A stretch of DNA of 64,000 nt from Hypomesus transpacificus (lineage: Eukaryota; Chordata; Actinopteri; Osmeriformes; Osmeridae): NCBI RefSeq assembly GCF_021917145.1, contig NC_061068.1, positions 3,758,616 to 3,822,615 of the forward strand. The letters run 5' to 3'. This document shows, one piece after another, positions 1-12,059 of the stretch (within the stretch, counting starts at the first letter, position 1; each line of letters starts with the position of its first letter). A program made the translations under genes and the position numbers. The notes under the pieces were generated by a model. The model was not told the DNA's origin and did not search any database. It worked only from the letters and a program-made list of their open reading frames with translations.

Positions 1-128
1 GCATCCTGGGACGTCTGCCTGTGGAGGCCTTGGACCTGAGGGAGCTACGCACTGAAGAAGTCCTGCGGGGGGGGGGGGGGGGGACATGTCACCTGTGCCC
101 TCCAGGATGTGTGTGTGGCGTTGATGTA

Positions 129-1789
129 CAGTGCCCTCCAAAAGTATTGGAACAGTGAGGCCAATTCCTTTATTTTTGCTGTAGACTGAAAACATTTGGG
201 CTTGACATCAAACGATGAATGTGAAACCAGAGATCAACGTTTCAGCTTTTATTTCCAGGTATTTACATCAGGATCTGATGCACAAATTAGAAAATATCAC
301 CTTTTTGTTCGAACCCACCCATTTGTCACCTGAGCAAAAGTATTGGAACATGTGACTGACAGGTGTGTTTTGTTGCCCAGATGTGTCCTATTACATACAT
401 TATTCAATCAATAAATACCACTGAATATCTACACTCAGGTTCAGATTGGGTAAGATAGGTTTTGTCTATGCAGACTGTATTCAGAGGTGAAAACAACATG
501 AAAACCAGAGCGCTGTCTTTGGGTGAAAAACAAGCAATTGTGAGTCTTAGAGAAGATGGAAAATCAATCAGAGCCATTGCAGAAACATTGGCCATAGCCA
601 GTACAACCATTTGGAATGTCCTGAAGAAGAAGAAAACTACTGGTGTACTAAGTAACAGACGTCGAACAGGTAGACCAAGGAAAACATCAGCAGTTGATGA
701 CAGAAACATTGTGAGAGCTGTAAAGAAAGACCCTAAAACAACTGTTAGTGAGATCAGCAACAACCTCCAGATGGCAGGAGTGAAGGTATCACTATCTACT
801 GTTCGCAGAAGACTTCATGAACAAAAGTACAAGGGCTACACCAGAAGATGCAAACCACTCATTAGCAAGAAGAATAGGAAGGCCAGGCTGGAATTTGCCA
901 AAAAGTACAGAGATGAACCTCAAAAATTCTGGGACAAAGTTTTATGGACTGATGAGACAAAGATTAACTTTTACCAAAGTGATGGAAAGGCTAAAGTTTG
1001 GAGAAAGAAAGGAACTGCTCATGATCCCAAACACACAAGCTCATCTGTGAAACACGGTGGAGGTAATGTCATGGCTTGGGCTTGCATGGCTTCTTCTGGG
1101 ACGGGCTCATTAATCTTCATTGAGGATGTAACACATGATGGCAGCAGCAAAATGAACTCGGAAGTCTACAGAAACATTTTGTCTGCCAATTTAAGGAAAG
1201 ATGCAACCAAACTGATTGGCAGAGCCTTCATCATGCAGCAAGATAACGACCCAAAACACACTGCCAAAACAACAAAGGAGTTCATCAGGGGCAAGAAATG
1301 GAAGGTATTAGACTGGCCAAGTCAATCTCCAGACTTAAACCCTATAGAGCATGCATTTTACCTGCTTAAGAGGAGACTGAAGGGAGGAACCCCACAAAAC
1401 AAACAACAACTGAAAGAGGCTGCAGTGAAAGCCTGGGAAAGCATCAAAAAGGAAGAATGCAAAAGTTTGGTGACGTCAATGGGTCACAGACTTGCTGCAG
1501 TTATTGAAAGCAAAGGATTTGCAACTAAATATTAAGTCTTATTCACTTAAATATGTTTTAAGTATATCTGTTCCAATACTTTTGATCACATGACAAATGG
1601 GTGGATTCAAACAAAATGTGATATTTTCTTAGTTGTGCATCAGATCCTGATGTAAATACCTGGAAATAAAAGCTGAAACGTTGATCTCTGGTCTCACGTT
1701 CATTATTTGATGTCAAGCCCAAATGTTTTCAGTCTACAGCAAAAATAAAGGAATTCGCCTCACTGTTCCAATACTTTTGGAGGGCACTG
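129..1789 (+). mobile_element. Complete Tc1/mariner element with IR/DR-type ends
   Basis: The element starts CAGTGCCCTCC and ends with its reverse complement, flanked by TA at 127-128 and 1790-1791, the standard Tc1 target duplication. The inverted repeats are about 225 bp and differ at only about ten positions by eye. Each carries an outer and an inner copy of the motif AAAGTATTGGAACA (inner copies near 335-350 and 1569-1584), which is the IR/DR arrangement known from Sleeping Beauty-type fish transposons. It encloses one uninterrupted transposase frame. Near-identical ends plus an open frame suggest a fairly recent insertion. Confidence 0.95.
498..1535 (+). CDS. Tc1-like DDE transposase, apparently intact
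   Basis: 345 residues, the usual length for Tc1 transposases. I chose the ATG at 498 (MKTRALS) because it aligns with family starts; an in-frame ATG at 468 also exists. An N-terminal pair of helix-turn-helix domains (about 1-110) is separated by a GRPR AT-hook-like motif (58-61). The catalytic triad is visible as TDE (D152), QQDNDPKH (D249) and NPIE (E284), giving the diagnostic D34E spacing. The glycine-rich KHGGGN box is present at about 185-190. The protein would cut and paste the element at TA dinucleotides. No stop or frameshift was found; whether it is active is inference. Confidence 0.95.
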   Translation: MKTRALSLGEKQAIVSLREDGKSIRAIAETLAIASTTIWNVLKKKKTTGVLSNRRRTGRPRKTSAVDDRNIVRAVKKDPKTTVSEISNNLQMAGVKVSLSTVRRRLHEQKYKGYTRRCKPLISKKNRKARLEFAKKYRDEPQKFWDKVLWTDETKINFYQSDGKAKVWRKKGTAHDPKHTSSSVKHGGGNVMAWACMASSGTGSLIFIEDVTHDGSSKMNSEVYRNILSANLRKDATKLIGRAFIMQQDNDPKHTAKTTKEFIRGKKWKVLDWPSQSPDLNPIEHAFYLLKRRLKGGTPQNKQQLKEAAVKAWESIKKEECKSLVTSMGHRLAAVIESKGFATKY

Positions 1790-2535
1790 TATATGAAAAT
1801 CTGATCTAACACCCAGTTCTACAGATTTGATGTGCTAGATATCTCTCCCTGTACGCTACCTCCAGGGAGGCAGGGAGGGAGGGATGCCGAGAAGGAGTGA
1901 GGGAGATAGGGAGAGAGAGAGAGAGAGACTGGGTGGCAGATGGTCAGAGGTCCTCATGTTTCTTCATTACGATATCGTAAGGCTGGGAGAAAAGAGCTAC
2001 AAATGATGTCATACACACACACACACTGTTCCAAAACTTCAAAGCTTCAGTATGAAGACACATGAGGACCACTGACCCTGACCCTGACCCTGACCTCTGA
2101 CCTCTGCCCTTCAAAAGAATAGGCTGCTTCAGTTTCCACTCTCCGTCCCTCCCCCTCCACGACCCCCCCTGTCTCTCCCACCCCTCCCTCTGTTTAGAGC
2201 AGGAAGAACATTCCAGGGTTGTGTTCCTGTGTTATTTAGTTGACAGTCCTGCGTTCCAGTAGGGTCAGGGTTCAATCAAGGGTTTATGCTCAGTAGAGGG
2301 GGCATGAAACTGAAGGAGCTCTATTCAACACACTGTGACCTTTGACCACAAAAAGATCTTCTTGGCCTAAGGGTAGATGTCTGGGCTTGGTGATGGGGTT
2401 GGATCACCATGGCAACTCACCGCTGGCGTCCAGTGAGGGAGCTGAACCCTGTGAAGGATCGACTTCTCTGGACCACACACTCCTCCGCCGGGACCTCAAA
2501 CCTCAGCTTTACAGACATCCCCCTCTCCTGTCTGA

Positions 2536-2550
<15 letters not shown>

Positions 2551-2579
<29 letters not shown>

Positions 2580-2735
2580 ACAGGGGTCAGAACCACCAAA
2601 GCTTTCCCCCATCCCTCAGAGTAAACCAGACACTTAGTCTGTCTGCTTTCAGGGTTAAACTGAAGTTGGTAAAGGTGATAGTGTCAGCGAGTGTGTGTGT
2701 GTGTGTTTGCGTGTGTGTGTGTGTGTGTGTGTGTG
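2551..2735. repeat. CA run and GT run
   Basis: (CA)n at about 2551-2582 and (GT)n at about 2691-2735 separated by roughly 110 bases of unique sequence. The two runs are complementary and could pair as a hairpin. Confidence 0.85.
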
Positions 2736-3121
2736 TATAAAAGAGAGAGAGACAGATCGGTAAATGTTTAGTCCACCATCTAAACATACATGATCCTGGG
2801 GAAACATGAACACAGGCCTACATGGCCTTAAGAACCCCTGCCAGTTCCAAACCCACAGCCGAACCCAGAGCAAGGGAGCTGGTCCCACTGAAGCGTGTCA
2901 GTCTAATGATGCACACGGCACAGTCTTAATAGCACATGGCTCGTCTTTCCAACCAGCAGCTGGTGAACCCTAATCCAGAGATTGACTGGAGGAACCAGGC
3001 TCATATCTTCATCAATGCTGGTTTGTGTCTGAGTGTGTATGGCTGCATTCCTCATACAAAGGGGTTAAAGTAGACCAGCTCTGCCTCATGGTCCTGCTTG
3101 GAGAGATCCCTCACCAGGGAT

Positions 3122-3310
3122 CCAACCAGCACTAAGCAGCCCTCTTCAGCTCTAACTAGCTTTAACCAGCTCTAACCAGCCCTCTTCAGCTCTAACTAGC
3201 TTTAACCAGCTCTAACCAGCCCTCTCCAGCTCTAACCAGCCCTCACCAGCTCTAACCAGCCCTCTCCAGCTCTAACCAGCCCTCTCCAGCTCTAACTGGC
3301 TCTATCCAAC
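3122..3310 (+). repeat. Minisatellite, unit like CTCTAACCAGCCCT
   Basis: About 180 bases of imperfect tandem copies of CTCTAACCAGCCCTCTCCAG with variants (CTAACTAGCTTT). Non-coding. Confidence 0.8.
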
Positions 3311-4207
3311 TCTCAGTTTTCTGCACTGTAGACTAAAGCCAATTCAGTGAGGTTTTTTACAGAGGCTTCCTCAGTCTGAGTAACCAGCGAATGGCATTCT
3401 GTCAGCGTTGGGGGTAAGGGTGGGGGGGGGGGTTGGAGGGGTTCAGGGTTGTCTGGAGCGGGCCCAGCTAACGAAGAGGGGGAGGGCAGCATAGCTGTTC
3501 ACCCAGGGGACATTAGTCATGAAGGACCTTTGACTTCCAGCAATACTTGCACACACCCTGCATAGACACACAAACACACACGCACACATAAACAATATCG
3601 TGCTCCTCGCGGCTCAGAAGGAGTGCATTGTGTGTTAAAAGTGTGCGTGAGAGCAGACCCAGTATGGTGTGTTCTCAGAGGATGATACAGTGGGTCAGAG
3701 TTGACTGACACATAAAGGGGAACATGGAGGGGGGGATACAGGGGTGGAGGGAAGAGAGATGGAGCCTGGGAGGCTGCAGAGGGGAAACTACACTCCAGAG
3801 GACTGCTGTGTGTTCTGGAAGGGGTTGGGGGAGGGGGTGGGAGAGGGGGGCTACAGAGTGTTCCATCCCCTGTTTGTGTGTGGAGGCATGTTTTGCAGAG
3901 CAGACTGGCGAAAAAGAGGGTGGAGAGAAAGAAAGAGAAGCAAGGGGAACGACAGGAGCGACAGATAGAAGCTCTTCTCCACATGGTGGCTATACATCCT
4001 CTGAGCAGTGACAGGACATTGTCACGTTCCTCTGGAACATTCACTGCCTGACTAAAGTCTGGCAGTCCCACCAATCAGAGCGTTGGCATCTGGTCAGAAA
4101 AAGTCTTCACCAATGAAACCACACCGTTAAAACGCCATAAAAAAAGGTGGGTGTGGCTTCCCCAGACATTCAGAACGCACAGAGCCCACCACTGAGAAAA
4201 AGGAAGA

Positions 4208-4316
<109 letters not shown>

Positions 4317-4558
4317 TTTGAGGAGAGAGAGAGTGCATGGGGAAGGGGGTTGGGCAAAATCAGTTCCTTGTGTTTCAGTCTCACATAGGCTTGTGTATGT
4401 TAGGGAGGTACAGGGGGGTGTATGTGTGAGGTGTGTGTGAGAGGTGTGTGTGTGTGTTTACGAGGGAGAACCTCATGGTGAGCAGCTGAAACGTCCACAA
4501 CCAGACCCTCAGAGTTCCCCTCCACCACCTTCGGGTCAGGGGCCACTGGTCAACGACC

Positions 4559-4955
4559 ACCCTCCAGCCCTCCAGCCCTCCATCCAGCCCTCCAGCCCTC
4601 CAGCCCTCCATCCCTCCAGCCCTCCATCCCTCCAGCCCTCCATCCAGCCCTCCATCCAGCCCTCCATCCATCCCTCCATCCAGCCCTTCATCCATCCCTC
4701 CAGCCAGCCCTCCATCCAGCCCTCCATCCAGCCCTCCATCCCTCCATCCAGCCCTCCATCCCTCCAGCCCTCCATCCCTCCAGCCCTCCAGCCCTCCAGC
4801 CCTCCAGCCCTCCAGCCCTTCATTCAGCCCTCCATCCAGCCCTCCATCCAGCCCTCCATCCAGCCCTCCATCCAGCCCTCCAGCCCTCCATCCAGCCCTC
4901 CATCCAGCCCTCCAGCCCTCCAGCCCACAATCCAGCCCTCCATCCCTCCAGAACT
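4559..4955 (+). repeat. CAGCCCTCCATC minisatellite, about 400 bp
   Basis: Tandem 8- and 12-base units CAGCCCTC and CAGCCCTCCATC. It is open in several frames (as repeats of QPSI and SPPA), which reflects the unit length rather than a gene. Confidence 0.9.
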
Positions 4956-5576
4956 GGTGGTCTTAACCAGCTGGTAACGAGGGGGGCCCACCATGTGAAC
5001 AAACTGTAAACCTTGGGGCTAATTCTGAAACTTGACACCAACTGAGTCTTTTGCACTGAGCACAGACACACACACAATGAACTGGTTCCCCGTTTAAAGA
5101 GCTTGTTTGGAAAAGGAGAATGTCTTGTTACCTTCCCAACTGAGTGTCCATGGGTACGATATACACACATGTGCTGGTGATCAACCTGAGTGCTCTGTAG
5201 ATGTACAAGTGGGGAAGAAGCTTAAAAGCATCATTTGGAGTGACTGGGATTTCAAACAGGTTGTTGATGTTGTGGAAAGGAAGGGTATAAATCTGCTTCA
5301 GGTGGTCCATCGCTTTTATGGAGGCCACAGATGCTTTCTCCAGATGGTTTGAATATTTCAATGTTCAGTTTTCCAGTCTGGTGATAATGCCCCCCCCCTC
5401 CCCCTCCCCCTGTTCCTTATCTCTCTGTTGATCTATGGACGTGTCTTAATATGACACATATGCCTTTCGTTTCTGCGTCACCATCAGCATCATTCTTGGT
5501 GAGTCTGAACCTATTTGAAGCCTGTAGAATAGTCTCTGTTATCTATGGCACCACTGCCTCAAACCTCATCTACTGT

Positions 5577-5818
5577 ATGTCCCCCCGCCCTCACCCTCCT
5601 TCACCTCCCCCACCTCCCTCCCTCCCCCACCTCTCTCACCTCTCTCACCTCCCCCACCTCCTTCCCTCCCTCACCTCCCTCACCTCCCCCACCTCCCTCC
5701 CTCACTCACCTCCCTCACCTCCTCCACCTCCCCCACCTCCCTCACCTCCCTCCCTCCCTCACCTCCCCCACCTCCTTCCCTCCGTCACCTCCCTCACCTT
5801 CCCCACCTCCCTTCCTCA
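5577..5818 (+). repeat. CACCTCCCTC pyrimidine-rich minisatellite
   Basis: About 240 bases of CACCTCCCTCC-type units, nearly all pyrimidine apart from one A per unit. No exon signals. Confidence 0.85.
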
Positions 5819-6351
5819 CCAGAAACAGAGCAGAGAGGAACACAGATCCTCCTTCAGTATAAAATATGAAAGGCTTTGCTTCCTGAGTTAGCATGTGAAA
5901 TATTGCTTAGGGATCCACGTAGGTGCATGGGGGGTGAATGTGACAGGATGTGTGTGTGTTGTGTGTGTGTGTATTTAGACTGTTGCTTAGGGATATCGTT
6001 TTGATAGACTCTCCTGACTCTGTAGAGAAGACCTGGAAAAGAGATCTGAGTGTGTGCGTGTGTGTTACTGAGTTGCTTAGAGACATTGCTTGTCTTGGCA
6101 TAATTGTGTGTGTTGGAGCATGTGTGTGTGCATGAATGTGCGTTTGCACGCTCATAAAGTATGTGTGTGTTTGATGTGTGATTTCCCCTGTGAATACAAA
6201 CAAGCTAGTCAAGACAGAGATCCACCCTCAAGCAGGCAGCATAAACCAAGCTCAGGAATGGTGTTTCTGCGAACTCTGGAACTAGAGAGCCACTTAAAAG
6301 ACACTAACCAAGATGAATTAGAGTGTAAAATTAACTTCTACATCAAACTGC

Positions 6352-6387
6352 GCTCCCTCTCTCTCTCTCTCTCTCTCTCTCCCTCTC

Positions 6388-6441
<54 letters not shown>

Positions 6442-6446
6442 TTCTC
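6352..6446. repeat. (CT)n microsatellite
   Basis: About 95 bases of mostly CT dinucleotides with minor interruptions. Confidence 0.9.
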
Positions 6447-7422
6447 CTGTTGTTATTTTGTTTTAATGGAACCCAGAGCTTCTGGTGCCTGCTTCCTGTT
6501 TGCAGAGAGAGACACATGTGTGTCTGTGTGTGTGCGTATGGTTGTTTGTGTGTGTGTGTGTGGATATGTGTGTGTAGCTGAGAGACCATGGGAAATTTGC
6601 AACAACACAAGCCTCCCTCTAGAGAGGAGGATGTCCCAGCTGACCCTGGTGTGGGATCAGACTGTGGGGCTCCTTCTAACGACCAGGTGTGGAGCAGGAG
6701 AGGACAGGCTGATCCCAGAGCAGTGCTTAGTGAGCCCTGGCGTCCTGGGATACTCGATGAGGGTCAGGTTGGCATGATCGATCTAGCAGAGACGGACTTT
6801 CAAGGAGGAGAAGGAGGAGTAGCAGAAGAAGGGAAGGTGTATGGGTAGGTTTGAGAGAAGTATTTTTGAGAAGATATTGTGAAAGGAAGAGGACTGAGGA
6901 GAAGACAGATCGTTTTGAGTTAGTGTGCTGGTGGTGCAGTTAGTGTTACTGTAGCTGGTGGAACAGATGTGTGTTAAATCATTTAGGTATCTGTTCCTCT
7001 CTGTCTCTCACTCTGTCCATCATCATCACCTTTTCCTTTTGGGTGGAGCAGAATTGCTTTGGTAGAACCTTTTAAGATGCACTGCCACCTTGAGACAACA
7101 AAGGGTGTCTTGTATTGGTCTACTGAACAGGAAACTGGGTTTGATTCTCTCTGGACACATCTGCACACATCACAACTTGGCACGGTATAAATATGAGGCA
7201 CACACATGGCAGACCACCATTCACAGTCACACACCATATGCACATTTACATGTCAAACACACAGACACACACTGAATTCTTAAACTGCCTCTGATACGCT
7301 GTCCTTATTTTTCTTCTCTTAAAGTTTTGATGAAACCAGAGTCCTGGAGGAAACACAGGAGTTCACACAGCAGAGGAATGAGATACTCTGGGGTTCCTTG
7401 TAGGGAGCTGGGCCATGGAGTT

Positions 7423-7463
7423 CATACACACACACACTCTCTTTCTCTCTATCTCTCTCTCCC

Positions 7464-7512
<49 letters not shown>

Positions 7513-7535
7513 CTTTCTCTCTATCTCTCTCTCCC

Positions 7536-7572
<37 letters not shown>

Positions 7573-7594
7573 CTTCCTCACACACACACACACA

Positions 7595-7629
<35 letters not shown>

Positions 7630-7665
7630 TCTCTGTCTCTCTGTCTCACACACACACATACAGCA
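7423..7665. repeat. Compound (CA)n/(CT)n microsatellite with higher-order repeat
   Basis: Alternating CA and CT blocks. The block TCTCTTTCTCTCTATC plus its flanking CA run recurs at about 7437 and 7509, so the array has been duplicated as a ~70-base unit. Confidence 0.85.
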
Positions 7666-7793
7666 GAACCGACAGCCCAATACCTGCAGGATCTAGCCCG
7701 CCCCCTTCTCTGCATCAGCATATACAAACATCAGAGGTTAGCCTGGTTCCGGCATGGCTGCCTGGCTGCCAATCCCACAACCCCCTCCCTCTC

Positions 7794-8031
7794 CCTGCAT
7801 CAGGCCTCCCTCCCTCTCCCTTCATCAGGCCTCCCTCCCTCTCCCTTCATCAGGCCTCCCTCCCTCTCCCTTCATCAGGCCTCCCTCCCTCTCCCTGCAT
7901 CAGGCCTCCCTCCCTCTCCCTTCATCAGGCCTCCCTCCCTCTCCTGCATCAGGCCTCCCTCCCTCTCCCTTCATCAGGCCTCCCTCCCTCTCCCTGCATC
8001 AGGCCTCCCTCCCTCTCCCTGCATCAGGCCT
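7794..8031 (+). repeat. Minisatellite of 25-26-bp unit, about ten copies
   Basis: Tandem copies of CTCCCTTCATCAGGCCTCCC-type units, differing mainly at TTCATC or TGCATC. Confidence 0.9.
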
Positions 8032-8415
8032 GGAGGTGGAAGAGGTGGAAGAGGAAACCAGCGTGGAATTGAGTGGAGAGACCAGCCTGGATCTGAGAAG
8101 AGCAACCCTGAATGCCGACTTGTTTTTCATAAGGAGGCCAACTTTCTATGTTAATAAACGAGCTGGACCTTGGCCAGAGCACCCACCGTGAGTGGATCAC
8201 CTCAGAGCTACATCCAGGATCCATCCAGGGTTTCTACTGTAGGGACCCTGATGGAAAGTGACAGCTTCTAACCTCACACTGACCCATTCACTCGCAAACA
8301 CACACCACTCACACACACAAACAAACACAGGTTTCCCGGCTGAGAGTTTTGGGACTCTGTCTCAAGTGTCATTGTTCAGATTAGTTTGACAGGCTTAACC
8401 TCTTGCACAGATTTT

Positions 8416-8580
8416 ACATTGCATTCAGTCATTTAGCAGACGCTCTTATCCAGAGCGACTTACAGTAGGTACAGAGACATTTTGCTCAAGGACACAACAT
8501 AATTTTTCACAGCCGGGAATCGATCTGGCAACCTTCTGATTGATAGCCCGATTCCCTAACCGCTCAGCCATCTGACTCCC
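8416..8580 (-). repeat. tRNA-derived SINE copy with L2-like tail
   Basis: Read on the minus strand it has a tRNA-like head (GCTGAGCGGTTAGGGAAT) and the common fish tail around CTCTGGATAAGAGCGTCTG. Related copies are at 33217-33417, 44428-44604 and 44847-45034. Older copy with several substitutions. Confidence 0.8.
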
Positions 8581-9553
8581 AGGTAGTTCTGTTTGTGTGC
8601 ACGATAACCGACACAGCGCTCCCTCCCAGAACAAGAGCATTTTTGGTTCAGATTCTCAACCCTCTTTGTGTTCCCCCATTCCTCTATCTGGACTTATATC
8701 AAGTTTTCATGAGACACAACAGAAGATCAACAGAACAGAATATCAACACAAGCTGTGGAGGAGTAGGCGGTAGTAATGGAGCGTGTGTGAGTGTGTTTGG
8801 AGGACTGAATGCTAGGCAGGTCAGTCTCTACTGTCAGATTGTATTAACCCTACACACACACAAACACATACAGGCACATACACTCATGTTGCTTTATATA
8901 AGAGCTCCCGGTGTAACATAACTCATCCTGCTGAACGCTTGACTTCAACACAAACATCTCTCCTTGCAATACGGACAACACATAGCAACACCTATCCACA
9001 CCTGGCTAGCCCAGCGACCGTCAGCAACACCTGGCAAGTCCATTCAGCAGCACCTACCTAGTCAAACAGCAAACACACGGTCGGATACACTGTCTCGTGG
9101 TTTCAGTCAACACGCGCCACGAATGAAAAACAAACACAGTTCAGCCTAAGACTGGTGAGGATCACTGCAACCTCAGGCAAAACTCTGAAGTATCTCAAAT
9201 CAAACCCAATGATTGTCCCAGAGTAGGGAAGGAGGGAGGATGGGGGATAGAGGACCCGGCTCAACCCAGGGTGTTTATATTTTTTCTGGCAGAAACAGTT
9301 AGTAGGGGTTCATGAGAAAATATGGGTAGCATACATAAGTACAGGCTAACTAACTGCAGTTATCGAAAGGTTAACTACTACTACTACTGCTAATACATTT
9401 AGTTAGCATACAGTTTAGTAGTGTGTAGCCTACATAACAATAGATAGCGGATTTTTTTGTACCTAACTTCCATTATGTCTTGCTATGTATACAGACATTT
9501 TGTTTCAAAGTTAACACACAAACTCACATATGAGTTCCTTGGAAAACAGCATG

Positions 9554-9556
9554 ATT

Positions 9557-9634
<78 letters not shown>

Positions 9635-9641
9635 TAGATAG
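9554..9641 (+). repeat. (GACA)n microsatellite
   Basis: About 20 nearly perfect GACA units ending in GATA variants. Confidence 0.95.
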
Positions 9642-9761
9642 TAACCTTTAACTTACCTGATCAGAAATGTTCTTCTGATCCTATGTCCAACTGCCCTCGA
9701 AGCAAAGTCATCTCCTGCACAGCTGCATGGTACATGTATAAATGAGTGCAAAATAGAGAAT

Positions 9762-9808
9762 GTGTGTGCGCGTGTGTGCGTGTGTGTGTGCGTGTGTGTG
9801 TGTGTGTG

Positions 9809-9852
<44 letters not shown>
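9762..9852 (+). repeat. (GT)n microsatellite
   Basis: About 90 bases of GT with GC interruptions. Confidence 0.95.
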
Positions 9853-9853
<1 letters not shown>

Positions 9854-10004
9854 AGCCTGCAAGCCCCTGATAGAGTGTGCTCTAATCGGAGAGGTTAGGA
9901 GCGGTTAGGAGAGGTTCAAGTCAGTAGAAACACCATCAAATTCTTAGAAGTTGCAGCAGGAAAGAAAAAAAGGGTGGGCATAGTATTCTGCTCACACTGT
10001 AAAC

Positions 10005-10016
10005 TGTTTCTCTCTC

Positions 10017-10047
<31 letters not shown>

Positions 10048-10345
10048 GTCTCTGTCTCTTTCTCAATCACTCTCACATGCTTCTCTCTCTCGTCTACCCT
10101 CTCTCCTCTGCTCTCTCTCTCTATTTCTCCTCTCTACCCCCTTGCTTGTTTCCCTCCTCCAGCCTCTCCAAATGACCTCTTTCTTTCTCCCTCTCGCTTA
10201 TTCTCACTCCCCACTGGAAGTGCTCTCCTCCCCTCCCTCTTTTCTGTCCAGTTATGTGCTTTATTGCCCCCCCTGCACCCCCCCCCTGCACCCCCCCCCC
10301 CCCCTGCACCCCCCCCCCCCCTGCCCCCCCCCCCTCCCCTGCATT
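10005..10345 (+). repeat. CT-rich and poly(C) low-complexity tract
   Basis: CT microsatellite (about 10005-10062), then a pyrimidine-rich stretch ending in several long C runs with TGCA punctuation (10266-10340). No gene seen. Confidence 0.8.
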
Positions 10346-10746
10346 TTCCTCTTTCTCGTTCTACCTTTTGTTCATCATCTTGAGCTGTCTCCATCTCCCC
10401 TTTTCTGGTTTCAGCATCAGTCCCTGTCTTTGGCTGGCTCACAACTACTTATAAGCTGTAAATTAAGATCCCCCCTCCCCTTCATAGCAGAGTGTCTGGC
10501 AGGGGGGCTGAGAAGGAGCCAGAGAGGCCTGGGCCGTCCAACAGGCTGTGAAGCTCTGTAGTTCAGAGCACTATCCTCCTCAGGAACCCCCTCATGCACG
10601 CTTCTACTGCCTGAGTCTGTTTCTGGGGTGGAGAAACTCACTCCCTGTCTCTTTAAATGTGCAGAGAGACCGATAAGGACGGAGCATCCTGTATCTTTCT
10701 GTCTGAGGGGCTGGTCACATGGTGAGGGACATAGAATGTACTAAAA

Positions 10747-10811
10747 TGTGTTTGTGTGTGTGTGTGTGTGTATGTGTGTGTGTGTGTGCGCGTGTGCGTG
10801 TGTGTGTGTGA
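10747..10811 (+). repeat. (GT)n microsatellite
   Basis: About 65 bases of GT with CG and AT interruptions. Confidence 0.9.
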
Positions 10812-11277
10812 AGAGAGAAAGGGATACAGCCTGTCTGCACCTGTGATTGATTCATTGTCACCAGCTGTGTTTGAGTCTCCAGAGACTAAAATGATGAACC
10901 ATGTCAGACAGGATCCACAGAACCGACTATTCCTGTTTACCAGTGGGATGTACTTCTTGTTCATGTTAAGACAGTATGTTTTGTGTCAGATTGGGGGTTT
11001 GATAACGAGTTTTGATTCAATCCACTAATTTATTTCATTTCTGCCACCTAAATTGCAGCTTTGTTTCACGTGTATGTATATCGATACCCCCCACAATATA
11101 ATACTGTAAACACAGCTGGGATGAGTTTCAATTTGTTTGTGATTTTATTGTACGACATTATAGCACCCTCTGCTGTTTGATAGATGCATCACGTGAAGAG
11201 GGACATGGCGGGGTTTTCGCTGCAGAGGCAGGCCCATAGGGCAGGCCAGACCTATGGAAGCAAATCGTGACCAAAAT

Positions 11278-11780
11278 TCAAATGAAAATGCATTTCCAGA
11301 AATGCATTTTCATTTTAAGAATGTGGCTGCATTATTTGACTCATAAATCAAATTAGTATTCAATCATCCTATTTGCATTTTCATTTTCTTCTTTAAGACT
11401 GCTCATTCTTTCCCTTAATTAAAATGAAAACGAAAAAGACATTTGAAATTTAATTTTCAAAATATGCCCCAGCAAATAGATACCAAAATTCAATTTGAAA
11501 TGTAAAATTTGAAAATGAAAATGCATTTCCAGAAATGCATTTTCATTTTAAGAACGTGGCTGCAAAATCGTGACCACAATTCAAATTCAAATGCATTTCC
11601 AGAAATGCATTTTCATTTTCAAGAACGTGGCTGCAAAATCGTGACCACAATTCAAATTCAAATGCATTTTCAGAAATGCATGTTCATTTTAAGAACGTGG
11701 CTGCAAAATCGTGACCACAATTCAAATTCAAATGTATTTCCAGAAATGCATTTTCATTTTAAGAATGTGGCTGCATTATT
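11278..11780 (+). repeat. Subterminal ~70-bp tandem repeats, left arm
   Basis: The block GAAATGCATTTTCATTTT plus AAGAACGTGGCTGCAAAATC recurs near 11298, 11528, 11600, 11670 and 11740, about 70 bases apart in the last four. Each unit contains a small palindrome around TTTCCAGAAATGCATTT. Such subterminal repeats are typical transposase binding arrays; that role is inferred. Confidence 0.85.
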
Positions 11781-11906
11781 TGACTCATAAATCAAATTAG
11801 TACTGATTAGTACTGAGCGGACATTGCATTTTCATTTTCATGTTCTGCCCGCAAAGAACTGCCCATAATTCGAAAACGAAAATGCATTCTGAGCGGCGCA
11901 GTAGAG

Positions 11907-11914
11907 TGACGTCA
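11907..11914 (+). promoter_or_regulatory. Perfect CRE (TGACGTCA), left arm
   Basis: An exact palindromic cAMP-response element 654 bases from the left terminus and about 150 bases upstream of the ATG at 12060. The mirror copy at 13137-13144 is exactly the same distance from the right terminus. Likely part of the element's promoter. Confidence 0.55.
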
Positions 11915-12059
11915 GTAGCCGCTCTTCTTCAGCTCCCTGCTGACCGAGCTACCCATCTTGTTCGGTAGGGGGCGGTGTGCACATACGCATTGCATGACAT
12001 GGCAAATGTGCCGGGAAATTGATTGAATTGCCGGGTCTTTAGAGGACGCATCACAGATC

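Noticed and set aside
4444..4977. Long open frames of repeated QPSI/SPPA (and antisense Gly/Trp-rich) peptides
   Set aside because: They are translations of the CAGCCCTCCATC minisatellite, without splice or start context.
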